From NCBI RefSeq assembly GCF_000023125.1, contig NC_013037.1:2418001-2482000 (forward strand): 64,000 bases of DNA, read 5' to 3'. Below, one piece after another: positions 51,365-60,322 of this stretch. The DNA is from Dyadobacter fermentans DSM 18053. Its GTDB lineage: Bacteria; Bacteroidota; Bacteroidia; Cytophagales; Spirosomataceae. Each line of letters starts with the position of its first letter. Positions within the stretch are counted from its first letter, which is position 1. The notes beneath the pieces were generated by a model, which saw only the letters and a program-made list of their open reading frames with translations, was not told the origin of the DNA and ran no database searches. Both the position numbers and the translations under genes were made by a program.

Positions 51365-52367
51365 GGTGCAAGATAAGGAACTCTCGCCTCCAAAGCCAAA
51401 AAGCGGCCAGGCAAACCTGCTCTGGGCGATCAAGCTCGTGGTGACGGCCCTGATCGTGAGCTACATTTACCGCACATTCCGAAATGAACAGAAAGGCATT
51501 ACCGACATCGGAAGCGTGTTCGCCACGATATGGTCGGCGGAAAACGTGCCCGTGCTGCTTGGGATGACCCTGCTGATGCCCCTCAACTGGGCGCTCGAAA
51601 GCCTGAAATGGCAGTCGCTGACGCGCAAAATAGTCCCTATCACTTTCCTCGAAGCATTTAGGGGAACACTCACCGGCCTGGCCGTGGGTGTAGCGGTGCC
51701 TGCTCAGCTCGGCGACACGCTCGGGCGCGTGGCAGCGCTCAAATCCGACCGCCGGCTCGAAGCAATCGGCGCGGCATTGGTTTCCAACGGCATTCAGTTT
51801 TATGTTTCCGTTCTTGCGGGCGCGGCTGGCTGGCTCTACCTGGAAAAAGGGTTGGACATTTCCGAAACGGCTAAAATGGCGATCCGCATTACACTTGTGG
51901 CGGTGCTGCTGCTCGGCCCTGCCGCTTTTGCTTACCGCAAACCGCTCACCCGCTGGCGCCCTCGAAGGAGTATTTTCCGCAAAATGCAGCAGTATATCGT
52001 CGTGGCCGGCACCTACACGGCCCGGGAGGTTTCCGTGGCTACCTTATATGGCGCTATTCGCTATCTGGTTTTCCTGACCCAGTTCCTGCTCGCATTGTCG
52101 CTATTCGACTTTGCCGTTTCCGCCGCGGGACTGGCGGCTTGCGTTTCGCTGATTTTTCTTGCCAAAACGCTCATTCCGGCTGTAAATGTGCTGGGTGATC
52201 TTGGTTTGCGGGAATTCACGGCGCTGGTCGTGTTTGCATCCTACCAGCTGCCGCCCGAGCAGATCATCGCCGCTACGTTTCTCATCTGGATTCTGAATGT
52301 GCTCGGGCCTATTCTCGTAGGCATATTCCTGATCTGGAAATATAAATGGAAGAAAATCAAGGTTTAG
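51363..52367 (+). CDS. Lysylphosphatidylglycerol synthase-type flippase-like membrane protein
   Basis: A 334-residue protein with about eight transmembrane helices, matching the LPG_synthase_TM (UPF0104) family: EAFRGTLTGLAVGVAVPAQLGDTLGR is its hallmark conserved loop. Such proteins are proposed lipid flippases or accessory factors of lipid-linked glycan pathways. The ATG at 51363 is the first plausible start, overlapping ruvC's ATG by 2 bp. The next gene, a glycosyltransferase, begins at the next base after its stop, suggesting joint work on a glycolipid. Confidence 0.82.
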   Translation: MVQDKELSPPKPKSGQANLLWAIKLVVTALIVSYIYRTFRNEQKGITDIGSVFATIWSAENVPVLLGMTLLMPLNWALESLKWQSLTRKIVPITFLEAFRGTLTGLAVGVAVPAQLGDTLGRVAALKSDRRLEAIGAALVSNGIQFYVSVLAGAAGWLYLEKGLDISETAKMAIRITLVAVLLLGPAAFAYRKPLTRWRPRRSIFRKMQQYIVVAGTYTAREVSVATLYGAIRYLVFLTQFLLALSLFDFAVSAAGLAACVSLIFLAKTLIPAVNVLGDLGLREFTALVVFASYQLPPEQIIAATFLIWILNVLGPILVGIFLIWKYKWKKIKV

Positions 52368-53522
52368 ATGGGCAGCTTTGGACTAATCTCATGGGTTGAG
52401 GCGGTCATTTGGCTGCTGCTTGGAAGCTATGCGGTTTTTACGCTGGCGCTCACATTGCTTTGGTCAAGGATCAGGAAACCGGCCGCAACGACCACTCTTC
52501 CGTCCGACTTTTTTGTGACGGTGATCATTCCCGTCAGAAACGAAGCGGACAACATTGTGGCGCTCCTGCAAGACCTCGACCGGCAGACTTTACCCCACCG
52601 AAATTTCGAAGTGCTGGTGATGGACGATAGCTCTACGGACGGCACGGCAGGCATTGTGCGCGAGTTTGCAGCGCATTCCAGGGCTGAAATATCGCTCATT
52701 CCCCTACCCGACGTCCGCACTTCGGCGCCAAAAAAAAGGGCCATCGAAACTGCCATGCAGCACGCCCGGGGAAAGCTCATCGTCACCACCGACGGCGACT
52801 GCCGGGCGCATCCCGGCTGGCTGCAGGCCATTGCCGCATGCTACGCCCAAACCGGCGCAAAGCTGATCAGCTCGCCCGTCACATTCACGCAAGAAACCTC
52901 ACTGACCGATCATTTACAGACCGTCGAATTCGCCAGCCTTATCGGCAGCGGCGCGGCATCTATGTCGGCCGGCTACCCATCGATGTGCAATGGTGCCAAT
53001 CTCGCCTATGAAAAAGCCGCGTTTGTAGAGGCAGACGGTTACGACGGCGTACGCCACATCGCATCGGGCGACGATGAGTTCCTGATGCACAAAATTGCCG
53101 GCGCGCATCCCGGTTCCGTACACTTCCTGCGCGATCCGGCCGCTATTATCCGTACCGCGCCGCACCGCAACTGGCAGAGTTTTTACCGCCAGCGCAAACG
53201 ATGGGCGAGCAAATGGAAGCATTATCAGAGCAAAACACCGCTCGTGCTGGCGGTATACATATTTTCCGCGAATTTCTCCCTGCTACTCGCAGGTGCGCTC
53301 GCGCTCGCGGGCATGGTCCCGGCCGGTAGCTTTTGGGGAATGCTTGCATTGAAATGTATCCCCGAATGGTTCTTCCTCGGCTCGGTGCTCGCATTTCTTC
53401 AAAAGCGGAACTCGCTGGCGTACATCCCGGTTACCCAATGCATTTATCCGCTTTATGTTTGCTTTTTCGGGCTGGCGGCGCAGAAGGGGGAATACGAGTG
53501 GAAAGGCCGGAAACTTGTTTAG
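52368..53522 (+). CDS. Family 2 glycosyltransferase, membrane-bound
   Basis: A 384-residue processive-type GT2 enzyme. An N-terminal membrane helix (VIWLLLGSYAVFTLALTLLW) precedes the catalytic domain: TVIIPVRNEADNIV, MDDSSTDGTAG, TTDGDCRAHPGW (DXD-like) and the product/acceptor motif QRKRWASKWKHY (QxxRW). Two or three helices follow. It starts at the base after the flippase stop, so the pair is translationally linked. Sugar substrate unknown. Confidence 0.87.
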   Translation: MGSFGLISWVEAVIWLLLGSYAVFTLALTLLWSRIRKPAATTTLPSDFFVTVIIPVRNEADNIVALLQDLDRQTLPHRNFEVLVMDDSSTDGTAGIVREFAAHSRAEISLIPLPDVRTSAPKKRAIETAMQHARGKLIVTTDGDCRAHPGWLQAIAACYAQTGAKLISSPVTFTQETSLTDHLQTVEFASLIGSGAASMSAGYPSMCNGANLAYEKAAFVEADGYDGVRHIASGDDEFLMHKIAGAHPGSVHFLRDPAAIIRTAPHRNWQSFYRQRKRWASKWKHYQSKTPLVLAVYIFSANFSLLLAGALALAGMVPAGSFWGMLALKCIPEWFFLGSVLAFLQKRNSLAYIPVTQCIYPLYVCFFGLAAQKGEYEWKGRKLV

Positions 53523-53529
53523 CAGGCAT

Positions 53530-53563
53530 AAAAAAAAGCTGCCAGCAAATTGCCGGCAGCTTT
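53530..53563. terminator. Bidirectional terminator
   Basis: AAAGCTGCC and GGCAGCTTT pair (53535-53563), with inner GC pairs interrupted by one A-C mismatch. An A8 run on the left gives a T tract for the minus strand, so it can serve both the GT2 gene and the T9SS protein gene at 53599. Confidence 0.75.
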
Positions 53564-53598
53564 AAGTTTCACATAACGCTATATAAGATCAATTCATT

Positions 53599-55680
53599 CT
53601 ACTTTTTGAGCACTTTTGAAGTGTATTTTCCTTCTTCATTCACCACGTTCACAATATACATTCCCTGTGCGAAAGCCCTCACGTTCACTTTAATCTCCGT
53701 TTCGTTGGCTCCGGGTAAGATTTGGTATACCGGCTTTCCTGCAAGCGTAAATATTTCAAGTTTTTTCACCGGTGAGTAACTTCTTACGTTCATTTCGTCC
53801 TGGGTCGGGTTCGGGAAGAAGTCCACGGCCAACCGGGCGTCGCAAGTTCCCGCCAGTACGCTGCGGATTGCGCTGTATTCAAACGTTTCGTCAGTATCGA
53901 CCTGTTTAAGACGATAATAATAGGCCTTTGCAGGTACAGATTCTGATGAAAATGGTGTATCGTTGAAAATATAAGCGGATTTGGTGGCATCGTAATCGAT
54001 CCGGGCAACTGCACTGTAAGTCCGGGCATCTGTTGAGCGTTCGACCTCGAAATGTGAGAAATCTTTGGCTTCTGTTACCTTCCATTTCAGTTCCGCATTG
54101 CAATTTACATTTTGTACGTTAAAAAATGCTAATGTTAAAGGCAAAGGTGTTGCAGGAGGCGGTGTTGTGTAACACGTTGAGGTTGATGCAGGATAGTCGA
54201 TCGAGATTACTGTCGACGGGTCCACCGTGATGCGGATCGTGGCGCCGCCGTGGCGAAGTGAACCGTAACGGTCGTCCTCCACTTCCACCCATTTGTTACC
54301 GTCCAGCTTGAAGCCCGGCCACGCGGTTCCGGTTCCGTTGACGTCCACCGCTGCTCCCGGGAACAGGATGCTTCCCGTCAATGGCAGGTCGCTGTCTTCC
54401 TGGATCACTTTTCCTTCTGAATTAATCCATTCAATTTTCGCCGATGCACCGTTGGCATCGTAGTTCGGTGTAATGTTGTAATCCAGCCACGGCGCATTTT
54501 TGAGACATTTGGATGAAGCAGCCGCTTCGATCTTCTTCTCAACAGGCTCGGGGATCGATGGCAGGAATGGCCAGAAGTGAACCTCGTCGCTTTTGTGCAC
54601 GAAGCTTTTTGCGATGATCTGCCCATTGATATTACCATTGTTTTCTTTCACAACATCCGCCTGCGGCGCGAAAATGGTTCCGCTGATCTGCGCGTTACCG
54701 CCGAGTGTGATGCCTTTGGTCGCATCCGGGAAGTTGTAGATCACGTACGAGCCCTGAGAGTCGTTCAAACCGCCGAAGCCGGGGAAGTTGATTTTGTTGT
54801 TTCCCGTAACGCCGCAGAATGTAGGGAAGTCTACGATGTTGATAATCAGACCGAAATTTCCGGACGGGCTGGTTTGCCCAAGCTGCGCGCCCGACGGGAT
54901 TCCTTCAAAGTTCGCATTGCCGATCTTGTGCCAAACGGCAGCCGAAACGGTCAGGACGTTGATTTTATTAGGATCAACTATGATTTTGGGGTTATTGCCG
55001 ATTACACTGGGGTCGAGGTACGGGCCCATAGCCGCCGCGTCCACGATCCGGCCATTCTGGTCACGGATGGGCAGGTTGTCCGCCATGTCCTTCAACTGAT
55101 TGGAACGCTTGATGAATGTAAGGAAAGCTCCGTCGATATCGATCTGGTTTTCGCCGATTCCGAAGACATTTTCGCACACGGGATTACTTCCCTCGCCTAC
55201 TGTCGGCGACCATGAATGGATGTTTGCGTTGATCATGATGTTCGGCGACGCGGAGTAATCGTTGGGGTTCTGGTTAATGCGGATCGTCGAAGCTGCATTG
55301 TTGTTATCGCGGTACCAAACGGTCATTGCATTGCTGCCGCTATCGAACATTCCGCAGTTTCCGATTTTCACATAGTTACCGCCGTTTACCTGAAGTGTGC
55401 CGCTGTTGAGCTTGGCACCGCCGCGAACGGCCAGGCCGATGGAAGCATTTTTAACAAAAAATACGCCGTGATTGCTGTTGAAACTGATCTGATACTGATT
55501 CGTGGTCACATTTCCGCCCACAGCAATCGGACCTTCGGTTTCGCTGGATTGCAGCACGGCATCGCCTTTAACGAATATATTGAACCGCTTTGCAGCAGCA
55601 GTAGGGCTCTGCGCCGATGATGGGTATGAGCTTAAAAAGAGGAGGGCCAGGAGGCTTACGAGGAGAGGTTTGATTGACAT
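53599..55680 (-). CDS. Choice-of-anchor A family surface protein with T9SS sorting domain
   Basis: A 693-residue secreted protein: signal peptide (residues 1-24, SSYPSSAQS), then a choice-of-anchor A beta-helix domain of about 340 residues (AKRFNIFVKGDAVLQSSETEGPI near the start, GNAQISGTIFAPQADV near its end), then a region with a beta-sandwich, and a C-terminal type A sorting domain (PNPTQDEMNVRS...AFAQGMYIVNV). It is probably displayed or secreted by the type IX system as an adhesive or structural protein; function inferred only from domain type. The ATG at 55680 gives the signal peptide; the 18-residue upstream extension does not. Confidence 0.83.
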   Translation of the reverse strand: MSIKPLLVSLLALLFLSSYPSSAQSPTAAAKRFNIFVKGDAVLQSSETEGPIAVGGNVTTNQYQISFNSNHGVFFVKNASIGLAVRGGAKLNSGTLQVNGGNYVKIGNCGMFDSGSNAMTVWYRDNNNAASTIRINQNPNDYSASPNIMINANIHSWSPTVGEGSNPVCENVFGIGENQIDIDGAFLTFIKRSNQLKDMADNLPIRDQNGRIVDAAAMGPYLDPSVIGNNPKIIVDPNKINVLTVSAAVWHKIGNANFEGIPSGAQLGQTSPSGNFGLIINIVDFPTFCGVTGNNKINFPGFGGLNDSQGSYVIYNFPDATKGITLGGNAQISGTIFAPQADVVKENNGNINGQIIAKSFVHKSDEVHFWPFLPSIPEPVEKKIEAAASSKCLKNAPWLDYNITPNYDANGASAKIEWINSEGKVIQEDSDLPLTGSILFPGAAVDVNGTGTAWPGFKLDGNKWVEVEDDRYGSLRHGGATIRITVDPSTVISIDYPASTSTCYTTPPPATPLPLTLAFFNVQNVNCNAELKWKVTEAKDFSHFEVERSTDARTYSAVARIDYDATKSAYIFNDTPFSSESVPAKAYYYRLKQVDTDETFEYSAIRSVLAGTCDARLAVDFFPNPTQDEMNVRSYSPVKKLEIFTLAGKPVYQILPGANETEIKVNVRAFAQGMYIVNVVNEEGKYTSKVLKK

Positions 55681-56087
55681 TGTTGAGTCTTTTGATTTCT
55701 GACTCGACGAAATTAGACGACCCTTTTCGATCAATTATTCTTTTTGTGACCACCCGGGGGTACTTTGGGGTAATGCAAGGGTTTTGAGGGGTGACAAGTT
55801 TGCCAAAAATTGCACTAATCGAAGAGTACCCATAGTGCTCGACAAAATAGTGTGAGTGATTTGAAGACAATTCCAGCATCGGGCTATGCATACTATTTCT
55901 ACAAATTGCGCTCAAAAATGCCCAGTACTTCTAGAATTCCGTATTCAGCATTTGGTAAAATGTTCGAAATAAGCATTCTAACCCTATTTTAACGATTATA
56001 ACATTTCTAATATGCCCTAACTGCTAAAAATGCAAAAGGCCGGGGATATAACCCGGCCTGTCTAATTATTTGTAAGCGTTTCCTCTA
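55681..56087. other. Intergenic region, 407 bp
   Basis: Separates two minus-strand genes. The left end should hold the promoter of the T9SS protein; minus-strand TAATTTCG (one mismatch from TAnnTTTG) is a weak candidate. The right end holds the XRE gene's terminator. No gene or repeat was seen between. Confidence 0.5.
56034..56058 (-). terminator. Terminator of the XRE regulator
   Basis: On the minus strand GGCCGGG and CCCGGCC pair with a 7-nt loop (56038-56058), then TTTTGC. Confidence 0.7.
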
Positions 56088-56909
56088 TTACTTATAGGTG
56101 GACTTTTTCTTCAATTCGCGAATTTCGTTTTGCATTTCCTGCAACATCCGCATGAGCTGCTGCATATCGGTCTGTGGCTCCGGAAGCGCCTTGCTGTGGA
56201 AGCTGTAATATTCCCACAACTCAATCACTTCGCCGATGGGCACGGTGTAGGCAAAATATTGCTTGTTGAACGATTGCAAAAGCATCGTTCCGGCTTCCTG
56301 GTTAATGGTAACCTGCTTGAAAACGAAGTCCTGGTCGCCTTTCAGGATCACAATGCAGGGCGTTTCAGGCTTCACGGTTGTCCAGTCCTGAACGTACCGG
56401 GTGATGATGTCCGCGCCTTCGGGCACCGGCAGCATGGAATCGCCCACAGTCGGGAACATGCGGAAAGTGCCGTTTTTGGGTACGGTAGGCAAGTTGAAGC
56501 GCGGTAATGTGGCCAGGAACTCAGGGTCGGCATAACCGGAGCGGTACCCCGCCCGCGCCTGCACGGGCACGTATTCGATGTTCTCTTTGTCCTCCTTATC
56601 CACCGTAATCGCCAGGACGCGGATCTGGTCGCCTTTCATGAACAGCTCACTTCCTTCTTCGAGGTCTTTCAGCTTCTGGTCCGACAGCTTGCTCAGTTCT
56701 ATTTTAAGAAGGCTGTCGATACTCATCCGGAAATACTCGGAGAAGTTGATCAGATCATCGACCGTCGGGTTGGCCGTCCGGCCGCTTTCGATCGCATTGA
56801 GCTTTACCCTGCTGATCCCGAGCTTTTCCGCCAGCGCTTCCTGGCTAAGTTTCTGACGCAAACGGAGGAACTTGATATTGACCGACCAGAAAATGTCCTG
56901 CGCACCCAT
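56088..56909 (-). CDS. XRE-family regulator with S24 peptidase-like domain
   Basis: A 273-residue regulator. Residues about 13-60 form an XRE HTH (LRQKLSQEALAEKLGISRVKL). Residues about 140-240 resemble S24/LexA-type self-cleaving peptidases: the candidate serine is in PTVGDSMLPVPEGADI and the candidate lysine in FVFKQVTI. The C-terminus is a short coiled coil with Gln/Met. Its promoter (TTTG, 22 bp, TACTTTTG at 56952-56959) lies in the shared 130-bp gap with the divergent CarH-like gene. No phage genes surround it, so a chromosomal stress or developmental regulator is more likely than a prophage repressor. Confidence 0.85.
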   Translation of the reverse strand: MGAQDIFWSVNIKFLRLRQKLSQEALAEKLGISRVKLNAIESGRTANPTVDDLINFSEYFRMSIDSLLKIELSKLSDQKLKDLEEGSELFMKGDQIRVLAITVDKEDKENIEYVPVQARAGYRSGYADPEFLATLPRFNLPTVPKNGTFRMFPTVGDSMLPVPEGADIITRYVQDWTTVKPETPCIVILKGDQDFVFKQVTINQEAGTMLLQSFNKQYFAYTVPIGEVIELWEYYSFHSKALPEPQTDMQQLMRMLQEMQNEIRELKKKSTYK

Positions 56910-56951
56910 GAGTTGATATTTTTAAAATCAGACATAAGATATTATCAATAC

Positions 56952-56985
56952 CAAAAGTAGCAGCAATTTTTATTTTTCCTACAAA
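56952..56985 (-). promoter_or_regulatory. XRE regulator promoter
   Basis: Minus strand: TTTG (56982-56985), 22 bp, TACTTTTG (56952-56959, exact TAnnTTTG), 43 bp before the XRE ATG. Confidence 0.6.
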
Positions 56986-57000
56986 AAAGTGAAAGAATAA

Positions 57001-57036
57001 TTTTGTTTAACTATTTTTGAAAAACGTTAAACAAAA
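57001..57036. promoter_or_regulatory. Operator and -7 box of the CarH-like carotenoid operon
   Basis: TTTTGTTTAAC (57001-57011) and GTTAAACAAAA (57026-57036) are perfect 11-bp inverted arms separated by 14 bp. The spacer begins with TATTTTTG (57012-57019), an exact TAnnTTTG box. So the likely RNA polymerase -7 contact lies between two regulator half-sites. The ATG of the regulator is 3 bp after the right arm. Confidence 0.75.
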
Positions 57037-57039
57037 AAA

Positions 57040-57936
57040 ATGTCCACCTATTCCATCCGGGATCTCGAACGTATCACCAGCACCAGAGCGCACACGATCC
57101 GCATCTGGGAGCAGCGTTACGGCCTCCTGGAACCGGAAAGGACCGAGACCAACATCCGCTACTATAACGACGACCATGTTAAGAAGCTCCTGAATGTGTG
57201 CACGTTGCTGGGCAGGGGAATGAAGATTTCGCATATCAGCCAGCTTACCAATGCGGAGATACGGGAGGAAATAGACCGCATTATCGCGGAGTCGCCGGAG
57301 ACGACGGAGCATATCGAAGCTTGGATAAACGAGGCTGTGATCGCCATTGCGGCCTATGATGCGGTGACTTTCCATCGGTTATTTGCCGATGCCGTAGGGC
57401 GGCTCGGGCTGATCGCTACTTATGAAAAAATCCTTTACCCGCTGCTCATCCGGACGGGGCTCATGTGGACCAAGGATGCATTGCTGCCCGCGCAGGAACA
57501 CTTTTTGTCTAACCTGATTCGGCAAAAGCTCTTTACTGCGATCGATACATTGCCCGTGCCCGAGCACAGCGACCAGCAATGGCTGCTGTTCCTTCATGAG
57601 GGCGAGGAGCATGAAATCGGACTTCTTTTTGCGTATTACCTTATTATCAGGGCCGGAAAAGCGGCCGTTTACCTTGGGGCGCGCCTGCCCTACCCCGACC
57701 TCCTGGCCGCAGCCGGTAGCATCAGGCCGACACACATTTATACATTTTTCGTAAGCAATCAACTTGAAAACCAGGCAGGAAACCTGCTCGGCCAGCTTAT
57801 CCGCGACTTTCCCGACTCCCGGATCTGCTTTTCAGGTTATATGGGGCATGGGGAGATTGAACCCAGTGTCAGCAGAATACAGTCGATAGAACAACTGTTT
57901 GAAACCATCGGAACCAATGAGCCACACACTACATGA
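57040..57936 (+). CDS. MerR family B12-binding light-responsive regulator (CarH/LitR-like)
   Basis: A 298-residue regulator. Residues 1-70 are a MerR HTH (STYSIRDLERITSTRAHTIR; WEQRYGLLEPERTETNIRYY). Residues about 75-170 form the helical cap with the W-x9-EH pattern (Trp143, Glu153-His154), and GEEHEIG places the lower axial cobalamin ligand at His191, matching CarH-type AdoB12 binding. It should repress in the dark and release DNA in light. It overlaps crtI by 20 bp and heads the carotenoid operon. Light control is inferred by homology. Confidence 0.86.
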   Translation: MSTYSIRDLERITSTRAHTIRIWEQRYGLLEPERTETNIRYYNDDHVKKLLNVCTLLGRGMKISHISQLTNAEIREEIDRIIAESPETTEHIEAWINEAVIAIAAYDAVTFHRLFADAVGRLGLIATYEKILYPLLIRTGLMWTKDALLPAQEHFLSNLIRQKLFTAIDTLPVPEHSDQQWLLFLHEGEEHEIGLLFAYYLIIRAGKAAVYLGARLPYPDLLAAAGSIRPTHIYTFFVSNQLENQAGNLLGQLIRDFPDSRICFSGYMGHGEIEPSVSRIQSIEQLFETIGTNEPHTT

Positions 57937-59422
57937 TCATCACGGAGGCAAAAAGGCGGTAGGCGTCATCGGGGCCGGCTTTGCGGGAATGGCCGCCAGC
58001 GCCATTCTGGCGTACCAAGGGCATCAGGTAACCGTTTTTGAGAAAAACGACACGATCGGCGGACGCGCACGCACCTTTTCGGATCAGGGATTTACATTCG
58101 ATATGGGGCCAAGCTGGTACTGGATGCCCGACGTGTACGAGCGTTTTTTCGGGCAATTCGGGCACAGCGTGTCAGACTGGTACCAGCTCCGCCAGCTCGA
58201 CCCGGGCTTTGCGGTGGTGTTTCCGGGTGGCGAGGTGATGGACATTCCCGCCGACTTCGAAGCGCTTTGCGCGCGGTTCGAAGAAATTGAAACGGGCGCG
58301 GCGGATAAACTCCGCCGGTTTATCGCCGACGGGGAATTCAAATATGAAACGGGCATGCACGACATGGTGTACAAGCCCGGACATTCCATCACCGAATTCA
58401 TGAGCCTGAGGCTCTTCGGCCAGGCGCTGCGTTTGCAGGTTTTCAGCTCGTTCAGCAAGCACGCGCGGCGGTTCTTTAAAGATCCCAGGTTACTGGCACT
58501 GATCGAATTTCCGGTGCTTTTTTTGGGCGCAATGCCGAAGGACACGCCTGCGCTTTACAGCCTGATGAACTACTCGGGGCTCAAACAGGGAACATTTTAT
58601 CCCATGGGCGGATTTGGAAAAGTGGCCGATACGTTCCGCGACATTGCCAGGCAAGCCGGCGTGGAGTTCCGAACTGCCGAAACGGTTGAGAAACTGGAAA
58701 CCTCCAACGGCAAAATCCACCATATTCACACCACCAGCGCATCGGTAGCAGCCGACGCCATTATCGGCAGCGCGGATTACCGGCATATTGAAGATGCGCT
58801 GCTGGCACCGGCAGACAGGCATTATAATGAAACCTACTGGCAAAGCCGGACATTCGCCCCCTCCTGCCTGCTTTTTTATCTCGGTGTAAACAAGCGCATT
58901 CCAAAACTGCGGCATCATAACCTCTTTTTCGACCAGGATTTCGGCCTGCATGCCGAAGAAATATATAAGGACAAAAAATGGCCTACGGCGCCGCTTTTCT
59001 ATGTCTGCTGCCCGTCGGTCACAGATCCATCGGTAGCGCCCGAAGGTTGCGAAAACCTGTTCATCCTGATGCCCATCGCCACCGGCCTGCCCGATCCAGA
59101 GCCCATCCGCGAACATTACTACCAGATCCTGATGGACCGCCTTGAAAAGTTTGCCGGCGAAACCATCCGGGACCATATCGTATACCGAAAAAGCTATTGC
59201 GTTTCGGATTTTAAGAATGATTACAACGCTTACCAGGGCAACGCCTACGGCCTTGCCAATACCCTGCGCCAGACGGCCGTTTTCAAACCCAAGCTGAGAA
59301 GCCCGAAAGTCAGTAACCTGTTTTTCGCCGGACAGCTCACCGTTCCGGGCCCCGGCGTGCCCCCCGCAATCATCTCCGGCAGCATTGCCGCCCATGAAGT
59401 CCTCAAATACCTAAACAACTAG
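57917..59422 (+). CDS. crtI: Phytoene desaturase
   Basis: Converts phytoene to lycopene (or neurosporene) in the membrane. The 501-residue protein has the FAD motif VIGAGFAGMAASAIL and the C-terminal CrtI signature FFAGQLTVPGPGVPPAIISG. The ATG at 57917 was chosen over one 18 bp upstream because it keeps MSHTLHDHH near the FAD motif; it overlaps the regulator gene by 20 bp. Followed by crtB after 3 bp. Confidence 0.94.
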   Translation: MSHTLHDHHGGKKAVGVIGAGFAGMAASAILAYQGHQVTVFEKNDTIGGRARTFSDQGFTFDMGPSWYWMPDVYERFFGQFGHSVSDWYQLRQLDPGFAVVFPGGEVMDIPADFEALCARFEEIETGAADKLRRFIADGEFKYETGMHDMVYKPGHSITEFMSLRLFGQALRLQVFSSFSKHARRFFKDPRLLALIEFPVLFLGAMPKDTPALYSLMNYSGLKQGTFYPMGGFGKVADTFRDIARQAGVEFRTAETVEKLETSNGKIHHIHTTSASVAADAIIGSADYRHIEDALLAPADRHYNETYWQSRTFAPSCLLFYLGVNKRIPKLRHHNLFFDQDFGLHAEEIYKDKKWPTAPLFYVCCPSVTDPSVAPEGCENLFILMPIATGLPDPEPIREHYYQILMDRLEKFAGETIRDHIVYRKSYCVSDFKNDYNAYQGNAYGLANTLRQTAVFKPKLRSPKVSNLFFAGQLTVPGPGVPPAIISGSIAAHEVLKYLNN

Positions 59423-59425
59423 CTT

Positions 59426-60262
59426 ATGAAAGCCCTTTTTGATGAATTATCGGCGTCGTGCAGCAAAAAAACCACGCAATTGTACAGCACCTCATTTTCG
59501 CTGGGTATTTATTTCCTGAAACCCTCGTTTCACAAGGCCATTTACGGCATTTATGGGTTTGTGCGGCTGGCCGACGAAATTGTGGACAGCTTTCATGGCT
59601 ACGAGCAGGCGGTAATGATGGCACGCATCCGCAGGGAAACGCACGAAGCGATACGCGAGCGGATCAGCATTAACCCGATTTTGAACAGCTTCCAGCACGT
59701 GGTGCACACCTACCAGATCGAATGGCAGCTAATCGATACATTTCTGAAAAGCATGGAGATGGATCTGCTTCAAAAGGAACACACGCAGGACTCATACCAG
59801 GAATATGTGCTGGGCTCGGCCGAGGTGGTGGGATTGATGTGCCTGCGTGTATTTACAGAAAACGACCGGGCGCTCTACGATTCGCTGAAACCCTACGCCA
59901 TGAAACTGGGCGCCGCTTTCCAGAAAGTAAACTTCCTCCGCGACCTGAAAGCCGATTACCAGACGCTCGGCCGCACTTATTTTCCGGGAGTGAATTTCAA
60001 CCATTTCTCCTATGCCGACAAAGTGCAGATCCAGCAGGAGATCGAGGCGGATTTCGAGGACGCGCTCACGGGTATCCGCGGCCTGCCTTCGAGCTCGCGC
60101 AGAGGCGTTTACCTGGCCTATTACTATTATAAAAAGCTGTTTATGAGGATCAAGGAAACGCCACCGGAAAAAGTGATGAATGCGCGGATCAGGATTCCGG
60201 ATATCGACAAGTTCGGACTGATGTTTCGGTCGCTGCTGAGGCACCAGTTTGATCTTTTATGA
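59426..60262 (+). CDS. crtB: Phytoene synthase
   Basis: Condenses two geranylgeranyl diphosphates into phytoene. The 278-residue protein has two Asp-rich motifs: RLADEIVDS (the first magnesium-binding motif) and LRDLKADYQTLGRTYFP (second). Length fits bacterial CrtB. Located 3 bp after crtI. The GGPP synthase that would feed it is not in the window. Confidence 0.94.
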   Translation: MKALFDELSASCSKKTTQLYSTSFSLGIYFLKPSFHKAIYGIYGFVRLADEIVDSFHGYEQAVMMARIRRETHEAIRERISINPILNSFQHVVHTYQIEWQLIDTFLKSMEMDLLQKEHTQDSYQEYVLGSAEVVGLMCLRVFTENDRALYDSLKPYAMKLGAAFQKVNFLRDLKADYQTLGRTYFPGVNFNHFSYADKVQIQQEIEADFEDALTGIRGLPSSSRRGVYLAYYYYKKLFMRIKETPPEKVMNARIRIPDIDKFGLMFRSLLRHQFDLL

Positions 60263-60322
60263 CGTTTTTGTGTTGTGTGGAAAGAATAATCCCGCAATAC
60301 AAAACCTGAAACCCACCATTCT

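Noticed and set aside
56088..56909. Prophage, suggested by a CI-like repressor
   Set aside because: No integrase, structural or replication phage genes are in the window, and pigment and housekeeping genes flank it.
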